A DNA stretch of 7,142 nucleotides from Bacillota bacterium (GTDB taxonomy: Bacteria; Bacillota; Thermosediminibacteria; Thermosediminibacterales; Thermosediminibacteraceae), in assembly GCA_003242255.1 (NCBI GenBank), contig QGUT01000080.1, positions 1 to 7,142 on the forward strand, given 5' to 3'. The notes under the pieces are model-generated. The model saw only the letters and a program-made list of their open reading frames with translations, did no database searches and was not told where the DNA came from. How positions within the stretch are numbered: the first letter of the stretch is position 1; each line of letters starts with the position of its first letter. Of this stretch, positions 1 through 5,390 are shown one piece after another. A program made the position numbers and the translations under genes.

Positions 1-105
1 CTGATAAGGGCCTACCTTTAACCCAAAAGCCAAAGTATAAGCTAGAAAAAAGCCAATAAATAAAATAACCGCTATTTTAGCTAAGCTCCTGGCCCTTAAG
101 TCCAT
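1..105 (-). CDS. secD: Protein translocase subunit SecD, N-terminal fragment
   Basis: The first 35 codons of a gene that runs off the left edge. The ATG at 105 is preceded by GGAGG with a 9-base gap, so the start is well supported. The visible protein is a short basic stretch (MDLRARSLAK) followed by one hydrophobic segment (about residues 11-29), then GLKVGPYQ. This matches the N-terminal anchor of SecD, which in Clostridia is typically followed by a short linker and the LGLDLKGG motif; that motif would lie just outside the window. SecD with SecF uses the proton-motive force to help SecYEG release exported proteins. The identification rests on this topology and on the nearby yajC and SCIFF genes, which commonly neighbour secDF. 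Too little is visible to exclude another single-anchor membrane protein. It appears to have its own promoter just upstream, separated from the SCIFF gene by a terminator. Confidence 0.7.
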   Translation of the reverse strand, partial: MDLRARSLAKIAVILFIGFFLAYTLAFGLKVGPYQ

Positions 106-146
106 TTCTGGCTTCCTCCAATCCTTAGGTACTGCTTGCACGCTTA

Positions 147-175
147 ATTATATTATGCTTGTCAACAAAGTGCAA
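147..175 (-). promoter_or_regulatory. Predicted sigma-A promoter for secD
   Basis: On the minus strand TTGCAC (170-175) and a perfect TATAAT (147-152) are separated by 17 bases. The -35 matches consensus only in its first three bases; the -10 is perfect. The predicted start near 140 leaves a leader of about 35 bases before the secD ATG. The -35 begins directly after the SCIFF terminator, so termination and re-initiation are back to back. Inferred from sequence only. Confidence 0.55.
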
Positions 176-205
176 TTTAAAAAAGGCCTTTGAAAAAAGG
201 CCTTT
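176..205 (-). terminator. Intrinsic terminator after the SCIFF gene
   Basis: On the minus strand AAAGGCCTTT (196-205) and a second AAAGGCCTTT (182-191) form a perfect 10-bp stem around a 4-base TTTC loop, ending in a run of six T including the stem end. The 5' arm overlaps the SCIFF stop codon. Each arm is itself a palindrome. On the plus strand the same hairpin is followed by ATTCTTTTT, so it could stop transcription in both directions. Confidence 0.85.
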
Positions 206-356
206 ATTCTTTTTCCCTCTGGCACGCCTGATTGGCTACGGTGCATGATGTCTTGCAGGCAGACTGACATGAGGCTTGACATTCGCCGCATCCGCTCGAT
301 GCAATAGCCTGGCTATCGCAGAGATTTCCTTTATGTATTGCCTTGATGTGCTTCAT
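204..356 (-). CDS. scfA: Six-cysteine SCIFF family peptide (RiPP precursor)
   Basis: A 50-residue peptide starting MKHIKAIHKGNLC and containing GCGECQASCQSACKTSCT followed by VANQAC. This is the signature of the SCIFF (six cysteines in forty-five residues) peptides of Clostridia. The six family cysteines are C23, C26, C30, C34, C38 and C45; C13 in the leader is a seventh. SCIFF peptides are modified by a radical-SAM, SPASM-domain maturase. In studied members (CteA of Clostridium thermocellum and the Thermoanaerobacter tengcongensis homologue) it installs a Cys-to-Thr thioether; by spacing the equivalent pair here would be C34 and T39, which is my inference. The biological role of the mature peptide is not established. 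The ATG at 356 has AAGGAGGG 9 bases upstream. The gene has its own predicted promoter and terminator. The next gene downstream is secD, not the maturase gene that commonly follows. Confidence 0.93.
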   Translation of the reverse strand: MKHIKAIHKGNLCDSQAIASSGCGECQASCQSACKTSCTVANQACQREKE

Positions 357-400
357 TAGTCAATTCCCTCCTTCACTATATTCGTTAGTCGCCTCGTTAC

Positions 401-429
401 ATTATACCACAATCCCATTTCACTGAAAA
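401..429 (-). promoter_or_regulatory. Predicted extended -10 promoter for the SCIFF gene
   Basis: On the minus strand TTTTCA (424-429, 4 of 6 consensus bases), a 17-base spacer and a perfect TATAAT (401-406) preceded by TGG, giving the extended -10 form TGnTATAAT. It lies directly after the stop codon of the TIGR04086 gene. The predicted start near 394 leaves a leader of about 38 bases with a strong ribosome binding site. The SCIFF gene can therefore be expressed independently of the ruv-yajC cluster, although no terminator separates them. Confidence 0.65.
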
Positions 430-434
430 GATGC

Positions 435-812
435 TTACAAATTTACCCCTATGGCACCGGCAAAGGCTCCTATGAGAATTCCAATAACTAAGTCTAAAAC
501 TATATGTGGGCTATAGGCTATTCCATCGGTCAAAAATCTCACGATTATTATCAGCGCTACATAAAAAAGTCCGATTAATCCCCCGTGGAGCCAACCTCCT
601 CGCTCTAAATCTCTAGTAGCTTTAAAACTGCCCAACGCTATGCTCAGAGCTGTCACCGCAATTACGGCTTTTGGCACAAATTCCTCCGACAGGGAGCTGA
701 AATAAAATACGGCGCTCAGTGCGAGTATTAAAAACAATGTGGTCACATAAGCATTCAAAACCCCATAAGCCACTTTTAAAAAGCTCAACTTCTTAGGACT
801 GTTATTCTTCAT
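435..812 (-). CDS. TIGR04086 family membrane protein
   Basis: A 125-residue integral membrane protein with four predicted hydrophobic segments (about residues 16-39, 47-65, 73-93 and 103-123). Between the second and third lies a short polar loop, FKATRDLERGGWLHGGL. Length, four-segment layout and the small-residue-rich GxxxGxxxG-like last helix fit the TIGR04086 family. That family is found in Clostridia and often sits next to SCIFF and yajC-secDF genes; its function is unknown. I chose the ATG at 812. A TTG immediately before it (815) would add one residue and is closer to the optimal distance from AAGGAGGT (7 versus 10 bases), so it is a real alternative. The ribosome binding site lies in the 3' arm of a perfect 13-bp inverted repeat, so its translation may be conditional or coupled to yajC. 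No terminator is visible after it. Confidence 0.85.
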   Translation of the reverse strand: MKNNSPKKLSFLKVAYGVLNAYVTTLFLILALSAVFYFSSLSEEFVPKAVIAVTALSIALGSFKATRDLERGGWLHGGLIGLFYVALIIIVRFLTDGIAYSPHIVLDLVIGILIGAFAGAIGVNL

Positions 813-819
813 CAAAGCT

Positions 820-859
820 CGACCTCCTTCTTTATAACTTTATTTCAAGAAGGAGGTCG
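820..859 (-). promoter_or_regulatory. Perfect inverted repeat sequestering the ribosome binding site of the TIGR04086 gene
   Basis: In the mRNA, CGACCTCCTTCTT (847-859) can pair with AAGAAGGAGGTCG (820-832) over 13 bp without mismatch, around a 14-base AU-rich loop. The 3' arm contains the whole SD sequence AAGGAGGT of the downstream gene, and the 5' arm is an anti-SD sequence. No T-run follows, so it is not an intrinsic terminator. The yajC stop codon (874-876) ends 14 bases before the hairpin. A ribosome terminating on yajC could therefore reach the stem base and help open it, which suggests translational coupling. A protein- or temperature-controlled switch is also possible. Confidence 0.7.
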
Positions 860-873
860 GATATGATAAATTT

Positions 874-1161
874 TTACTTTTCCTGGCTATCAGCTTTTTT
901 GATTACACTCCCAATGGCGGATCTCATCACCTTTATTTTCAACTTATCGCCCACCTCTAGGGTCACCACTTCGTCTTTAATGTTCAGAATTCGCCCAAAA
1001 ATACCTCCGATCGTGACGACTTCATCGCCTTCCCGGAGACTTTCGAGCATATTCTTGCGCTCTTTTTCCCGCTTTTGCTGTGGCCTTATTATTAGGAAGT
1101 AAAATATTACAAAAATGAGTATAAGAGGGCCAAACTGTTGAAGAAAAACTTCGGTATTCAA
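874..1161 (-). CDS. yajC: Preprotein translocase subunit YajC
   Basis: YajC is a small single-span membrane protein that associates with SecDF at the Sec translocon. From the chosen start the product has 95 residues: a short N-terminus, one hydrophobic helix (about residues 11-25, GPLILIFVIFYFLII), and the family hallmark RPQQKREKER. A cytoplasmic domain follows with LREGDEVVTIGGIFGRI (42-58) and a basic tail. I chose the TTG at 1161, about 12 bases after GGAAGG, because it puts the helix close to the N-terminus as in other YajC proteins. The reading frame stays open to a TTG at 1221, which would add 20 residues with no good ribosome binding site. There is no ATG start. It follows tgt, an order common in Firmicutes and proteobacteria, but here secD is separated from it by the TIGR04086 and SCIFF genes. 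Confidence 0.9.
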   Translation of the reverse strand: MNTEVFLQQFGPLILIFVIFYFLIIRPQQKREKERKNMLESLREGDEVVTIGGIFGRILNIKDEVVTLEVGDKLKIKVMRSAIGSVIKKADSQEK

Positions 1162-1227
1162 ATTTATATCACACCTTCCCTTATAGTAATATAAATCTTT
1201 AATTCTATACTCAAATTCCAAATCCTC

Positions 1228-2334
1228 TTATCTGTACCCGTATTTAGCAAAAAATTCTTCTTTAAAATCCAAGAAATAATCGCCTTCTATGGCTTCCCTA
1301 ATCCTTTCCATTAATCTCAGCAGGAAGTATAAATTATGGTAAGTGGTGAGCCTAAGGCCCAGAATTTCGCCGGCATTTATAAGATGCCTTATATAGGCTC
1401 TTGTGTAATTTCGGCATACATAGCATTCGCATTCTGGGTCCAAAGGGGTGAAATCCCTGGCGTAGGCAGCATTTCTCACGACCAATTTTCCCTGTGCGGT
1501 GAAAACCGTGCCGTGGCGAGCTATCCTGGTGGGTAAAACGCAGTCAAACATGTCGATGCCCCTTTGTATGCCCTCGAATATGCAATCCGGAGAGCCAACC
1601 CCCATCAGATACCTGGGTTTGTCCTCCGGAAGCATCGGCACCAGATAGTCTAAAACTTCATACATGCACTCCTTCGGTTCCCCAACGCTCAGGCCCCCCA
1701 CCGAATACCCATCAAAGTCCATGGCTACCAGATCTTTTGCGCTCTTTTCTCGAAGGTCCCTGTAAAGTCCGCCCTGTACTATGCCGAAAAGGGCTTGGTC
1801 GTCCCTTTTATGATGTTTCTTACACCTCTCGGCCCAGCGCGTAGTGCGTTCTACCGAATCTTTGGCGTACTCGTACGTAGCAGGATAGGGGATGCACTCG
1901 TCGAAGGCCATTATTATATCCGAACCCAGCGAATTCTGGATTTCTATGGATATTTCGGGGCTGATGAAATGCAGAGAGCCGTCAATGTGAGACCGGAAGG
2001 TCACCCCTTCTTCCTTAATTTCCCTCAACTGGCCAAGACTGAAAACCTGAAATCCGCCGCTATCGGTAAGTATGGAACCTTTCCAGTTCATGAAGCGATG
2101 GAGCCCCCCAGCTTCTTCGATAACTTTGTGCCCCGGGCGGAGGTAAAGGTGGTACGTGTTGCCCAGGATGATCTTCGCCCCTATTGCCTCCAACTCTTCC
2201 GAAGTCATGGTCTTTACGGTGGCCTGAGTTCCCACCGGCATGAATACCGGGGTCTTTATAATTCCGTGTCGTGTTTCGAGAATGCCAGTTCTTGCGCGAC
2301 ATTCTTCCGATCGTTTTAATACCTCGAATTTCAT
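1228..2334 (-). CDS. tgt: tRNA-guanine transglycosylase (preQ1-inserting)
   Basis: Bacterial Tgt exchanges the wobble guanine of GUN-anticodon tRNAs (Asp, Asn, His, Tyr) for preQ1, the committed tRNA step of queuosine synthesis. The 368-residue length is normal. The catalytic and binding motifs are intact: DSGGFQ with D91, MAFDEC with D145, GIVQGG (184-189), GGLSVGE (213-219) and DMFDCVLPTR (261-270) with D264 at the nucleophile position. The zinc site is C302, C304, C307 and H333. The spacing of these residues follows the E. coli numbering almost exactly. The ATG at 2334 overlaps the stop of the upstream membrane-protein gene as ATGA, so the two are probably translationally coupled. queA lies one gene upstream, so both tRNA-acting steps of queuosine synthesis are together; the preQ1 synthesis genes (queCDEF) are not in the window. 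Confidence 0.98.
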   Translation of the reverse strand: MKFEVLKRSEECRARTGILETRHGIIKTPVFMPVGTQATVKTMTSEELEAIGAKIILGNTYHLYLRPGHKVIEEAGGLHRFMNWKGSILTDSGGFQVFSLGQLREIKEEGVTFRSHIDGSLHFISPEISIEIQNSLGSDIIMAFDECIPYPATYEYAKDSVERTTRWAERCKKHHKRDDQALFGIVQGGLYRDLREKSAKDLVAMDFDGYSVGGLSVGEPKECMYEVLDYLVPMLPEDKPRYLMGVGSPDCIFEGIQRGIDMFDCVLPTRIARHGTVFTAQGKLVVRNAAYARDFTPLDPECECYVCRNYTRAYIRHLINAGEILGLRLTTYHNLYFLLRLMERIREAIEGDYFLDFKEEFFAKYGYR

Positions 2335-2975
2335 TTCCCATCATCCTCATCTTTTGCGCTGTCAGTATTTATCAGCAATTTTTTTATTAGATCGCCTTCC
2401 ATTGAATATATGGATACCTCCGCATCTCCTATTTTATACACCTGGCCTACCGCGGGTTTTTCCCCTTTTTCTTGGGCAAGGTGAGAAATGACTCCGCCAA
2501 TAGTATGGCCCAAGTTTTCAGGGATTTTTACTCCTATCATTTTGCTAATTTCCTCGGTCGGAGTGGCCGAACTTACAATCGTGCCTTTTTTTACGAGGCT
2601 TTCCCCGGGAGAGAAAAACTTATTTACAGCAAACAGTGCACCTATTGATATAATTCCAAGCAATATATCCACCATACTATTGGATTCAACTATCATTTTC
2701 CTCGCCGTCGCGAACAGCAACACTTCTATAACACTCGCCGGCGTATGCTTCACCAGCATTACTACGAGCTCCAGGCCTATTACCAGCAAAAGGGCGTGTC
2801 CCAAAAAAGCTCTAAAGAGTGAAAAAGTCTCCAAAGGCGGGGTAGTATAAATCAGCCTGAAATACCTGAAAAGATCTACCAAACCAATCAGAACACCTAC
2901 GACTATAAAAGCCGCAAGCAATACCTCCAAAACGATGACGCCCTTTATTATATACTTGCCGCCCTTTTTTTTCAT
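2331..2975 (-). CDS. Membrane protein, PsiE-like region fused to a CorC_HlyC-like domain
   Basis: A 214-residue protein of unknown function. The N-terminal 120 residues carry about four hydrophobic segments (roughly 10-32, 56-75, 81-93 and 102-120). The stretch around VLLFATARKMIVESNS resembles the PsiE family of small membrane proteins, a tentative match. Residues about 131-203 resemble the transporter-associated CorC_HlyC domain: TPTEEISKMIGVKIPE, then HTIGGVISHLAQ, then VGQVYKIGDAEVSIYSMEGD. That domain normally ends CBS-domain hemolysin/CorC proteins or some cation antiporters; here there are no CBS domains. The tail is acidic (KDEDDGK). The ATG at 2975 has GGAGG 5 bases upstream, overlapping the queA stop region, and the gene ends inside the tgt start. 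Its position between queA and tgt suggests co-expression but does not show a role in queuosine metabolism. An ion-transport or ligand-sensing role is possible and unproven. Confidence 0.85.
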   Translation of the reverse strand: MKKKGGKYIIKGVIVLEVLLAAFIVVGVLIGLVDLFRYFRLIYTTPPLETFSLFRAFLGHALLLVIGLELVVMLVKHTPASVIEVLLFATARKMIVESNSMVDILLGIISIGALFAVNKFFSPGESLVKKGTIVSSATPTEEISKMIGVKIPENLGHTIGGVISHLAQEKGEKPAVGQVYKIGDAEVSIYSMEGDLIKKLLINTDSAKDEDDGK

Positions 2976-2985
2976 GATTACCTCC

Positions 2986-4011
2986 TCAAACGATCAGCAT
3001 GGCATCTCCAAAGCTGTAAAACCTATATCTTTCTCTTATCGCTTCTTTATACGCCGACATTATGAGTTCTTTGTCGGCAAAGGCGCACACCAACATTAAA
3101 AGCGTGGATTCTGGCAAGTGGAAATTCGTAATCAAGCCATCCACTACTTTAAATCGATAGCCGGGATATATGAAAAGGTCTGTCCACCCGCTCAGGCTTT
3201 TAACCAAACCATTTTCATCGGCTACAGTTTCCAAAGTCCTCGTAGAGGTAGTACCTACCGCGATGACGCGTTTACCTTGCTGCTTTGTCTCATTTATGAT
3301 GCGGGCTGTTTCTTCATTGATTTCGAAGTACTCCTGGTGCATTTTGTGTTCTTCCACTTTTTCCTCTTTAACGGGCCGGAAGGTCCCCAAGCCTACGTGC
3401 AAAGTTATATAGCAAACCTTGACACCCTTTTGCTCGATCTTTTTAAGCAGTCTTTCGGTGAAATGAAAGCCTGCGGTGGGCGCAGCAGCAGAACCGGGTT
3501 TTCGGGCATAAACCGTCTGGTACCTGTCCTTATCCTCCAATTCCTTTTTAATGTACGGCGGCACAGGCATCTTTCCCAGTTCATCCAGAATCTGTTCAAA
3601 TACGCCCTCATAATAAAATTCTACTATCCTTCCGCCGGCGTCGGTATAATCCAAAACCTTTGCCTGAAGTCGTCCGTCGCCAAAAGTAAACTCGGAGCCG
3701 ATTTTTGCTCTCCTTCCTGGTTTTACAAGTATTTCCCACCTGTCCTTTCCAATTCGCTTTAAGAGCACAAATTCTATTTTGCCGCCCGTATCCTTCCTCG
3801 TTCCCAACAATCTGGCGGGAATCACTTTCGTGTCGTTGAGGACTAAACAGTCACCTTCCTCCAGATAATCAACGACGTTTTCGAAAATCCGGTGCTCGAA
3901 ACTGCGCGTATCCCTGTGAACCACCATTAACCGCGATTTATCCCTTTCCGGGAGCGGCTCCTGAGCAATGAGTTCTTCGGGCAGTTCGTAATAAAATTCT
4001 TTTACGTCCAC
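2986..4011 (-). CDS. queA: S-adenosylmethionine:tRNA ribosyltransferase-isomerase QueA
   Basis: QueA transfers and rearranges the ribosyl group of SAM onto preQ1 in tRNA to make epoxyqueuosine, the step after Tgt. The 341-residue length is normal. Family motifs occur in order: ELPEELIAQEPLPERDKSRL (9-28), LNDTKVIPARLLG (58-70), GKMPVPPYI (146-154), GSAAAPTAGFHFT (173-185), HVGLGTFRPV (205-214), HKMHQEYFEI (222-231), VGTTSTRTLE (252-261), TNFHLPESTLLMLV (295-308) and FYSFGDAMLI (331-340). The start is GTG at 4011; an in-frame TGA lies two codons upstream and no other good start is near. The best SD, AGAGG, is 13 bases away and overlaps the stop codon of the SpoIID-domain gene, so initiation may depend on coupling. 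No preQ1 riboswitch is visible upstream; the 18-base gap leaves no room for one. Confidence 0.98.
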   Translation of the reverse strand: MDVKEFYYELPEELIAQEPLPERDKSRLMVVHRDTRSFEHRIFENVVDYLEEGDCLVLNDTKVIPARLLGTRKDTGGKIEFVLLKRIGKDRWEILVKPGRRAKIGSEFTFGDGRLQAKVLDYTDAGGRIVEFYYEGVFEQILDELGKMPVPPYIKKELEDKDRYQTVYARKPGSAAAPTAGFHFTERLLKKIEQKGVKVCYITLHVGLGTFRPVKEEKVEEHKMHQEYFEINEETARIINETKQQGKRVIAVGTTSTRTLETVADENGLVKSLSGWTDLFIYPGYRFKVVDGLITNFHLPESTLLMLVCAFADKELIMSAYKEAIRERYRFYSFGDAMLIV

Positions 4012-4029
4012 CGTTCATTCACATCCTCT

Positions 4030-5373
4030 TTAGAAATTTAGTTCAACGCCAGTGTAGTAATGGAGCAAGATATCTTCATAGGTATACCCGTTTTCTGCCA
4101 TAACTTTTGCTCCCCATTGACTCATTCCGACGCCGTGGCCGCTGCCTTTGCCCCTTATTTCAATGTATCCTTCTGTAAGCGGAAATTTTTTAGAACCTTG
4201 AGAACCAATTATATGTACTTCACTGACCGATAAAATCCCCTGTTTATCCCCTGAAACTGCCGTTTTGCCCTTGAGTTGGTCCATAGGCATTACATCTACA
4301 CCATCGGCTGTAACGTAAAATACGCTCTCTTTTGCTACTTCGAATAAATTGCTTTTAAGCTGCAGAGTGCTTCGTATTTCCGCACCTGAAAGCACTTTAT
4401 CGCCGTCTTTTCCGCTTATCAATATTTTCTTTACCCTTCCGGAAGCGCTTCTTTCCAGTATCTCCAAATCGTAGATCTGGGTTCGAGGAATTTTTTCCAC
4501 CCAGCTGCAGTTCGGCGCGAGCAAGCTGAATTTGTCCTCGACCGATATTAAGTACGGAAGCTGAGTGCTGAAAGCGTCGCCGCTGTTCTCGGTGATACCC
4601 CCGCTGTTCGAATGAAAAAGTGCCAAGGCGGGCTTTCCCTGATACATCAGCACCTGCCCTCGAGTGGCGTCCACAGCTTCGTTGGTCCTCGGCTGTTCGC
4701 CATCGTACCCGCTGTAAACCTGGTCACTCGTCCCACTCGTGACATCAAAGCTCGCCTTTCCTGCTTTTTGCAATACGGTGTAAACGGCATAACTTCTCGC
4801 TGCCACAGCCTGAGCTTTTAGAGCCTCCATCGGCCAAGAGGAAGGCATTTCATTCGGAACGACGCCGTAGAGATATTCTTCCAGCCCCAATTCATTTATC
4901 GCGGTAAGTCCCCCGTTGGAAGAAGGCAGAAATTCAATAACTCCCCTGTACCTTTTGCCGTTCAATGAAAGAAAAATATCATCTTTTGCGCTCTTAACAT
5001 AAAGAGGTGCATCGACGGGAAGAGGTATGTTTACCAGGGCCGACGAGGATTGTCCTTTAAATTCTACGTACTTTCCGGACAACGTTAAGTTTTTCAGAGC
5101 ATCCGTATTTATGCTTGCGCTGCTTCCCGGTTTTATCGTTACGGTTATGGTTTTTTCCGGCAAATCGCAAAGGGGGATGAAAGAATTTTGTCTCTTTACT
5201 CCTATGACGAAACCTGCATCAGCCGATAAAGTATAGGACGTTTTGGAAGTGTTATCATAAAAAAGGCCTACCCGGATCGTTGAAGGCAAATTCCCTTGAG
5301 CTTCGACGATATTAAACTTTAATACCATTGCTACTGCCATAAGAACGAGAAACCTAAAGATTTTTTTATGCAT
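4030..5373 (-). CDS. SpoIID/LytB domain protein (secreted peptidoglycan lytic transglycosylase family)
   Basis: A 447-residue exported protein. Residues 1-25 form a signal peptide (MHKKIFRF, hydrophobic core, VEAQ). A middle region (about 30-150) begins IRVGLFYDNTS and has no catalytic motif I recognise. The SpoIID domain covers about 155-447: LEEYLYGVVPNEMP with E175 at the catalytic glutamate position, EALKAQAVAARSYA (183-196), FHSNSGGITENS (253-264), LPYLISVED (272-280) and the C-terminal GKGSGHGVGMSQWGA (408-422). SpoIID cleaves denuded glycan strands during engulfment in sporulation; LytB relatives modify amidases. This protein is longer than Bacillus subtilis SpoIID and lies outside the usual spoIID locus, so it may be a paralogue acting in sporulation or in vegetative wall turnover. 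The ATG at 5373 has GGAGG 6 bases upstream. It sits between ruvB and queA, with gaps of 17 and 18 bases. Confidence 0.93.
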   Translation of the reverse strand: MHKKIFRFLVLMAVAMVLKFNIVEAQGNLPSTIRVGLFYDNTSKTSYTLSADAGFVIGVKRQNSFIPLCDLPEKTITVTIKPGSSASINTDALKNLTLSGKYVEFKGQSSSALVNIPLPVDAPLYVKSAKDDIFLSLNGKRYRGVIEFLPSSNGGLTAINELGLEEYLYGVVPNEMPSSWPMEALKAQAVAARSYAVYTVLQKAGKASFDVTSGTSDQVYSGYDGEQPRTNEAVDATRGQVLMYQGKPALALFHSNSGGITENSGDAFSTQLPYLISVEDKFSLLAPNCSWVEKIPRTQIYDLEILERSASGRVKKILISGKDGDKVLSGAEIRSTLQLKSNLFEVAKESVFYVTADGVDVMPMDQLKGKTAVSGDKQGILSVSEVHIIGSQGSKKFPLTEGYIEIRGKGSGHGVGMSQWGAKVMAENGYTYEDILLHYYTGVELNF

Positions 5374-5390
5374 ATTATACCTCCGATTTT

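Noticed and set aside
160..165. Perfect TTGACA on the minus strand
   Set aside because: It is only 7 bases from the TATAAT, and no -10 element lies 16-18 bases downstream, so the adjacent TTGCAC is the better -35.
863..1102. Plus-strand open frame of 79 codons preceded by a perfect AAGGAGGT and ATG
   Set aside because: It is antisense to yajC. The ribosome binding site is the other arm of the inverted repeat at 820-859, and the product is a low-complexity Ser/Arg/Phe-rich shadow.
1186..1214. TTGAGT-17-TATTAC on the minus strand upstream of yajC
   Set aside because: Both elements match consensus at only 4 of 6 positions in an AT-rich stretch inside a tight operon; too weak to call.
1795..2319. 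Plus-strand open frame of 174 codons
   Set aside because: It lies wholly antisense to tgt, whose catalytic and zinc motifs are intact, and it has no recognisable family.
2488..2850. Plus-strand open frame of 120 codons
   Set aside because: It is antisense to the PsiE-like/CorC_HlyC gene; the composition is typical of a shadow frame.
3118..3762. Plus-strand open frame of 214 codons
   Set aside because: It is antisense to queA, which has every expected motif in this region; there is no plausible product or ribosome binding site.
4012..4029. Possible preQ1 riboswitch before queA
   Set aside because: The gap is only 18 bases, and neither it nor the tgt upstream region has room for the aptamer.
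5374..5379. TATAAT just before the SpoIID-domain gene
   Set aside because: It lies between the ribosome binding site and the ATG, with AAAGAC at the -35 position, so it is not a promoter for this gene.
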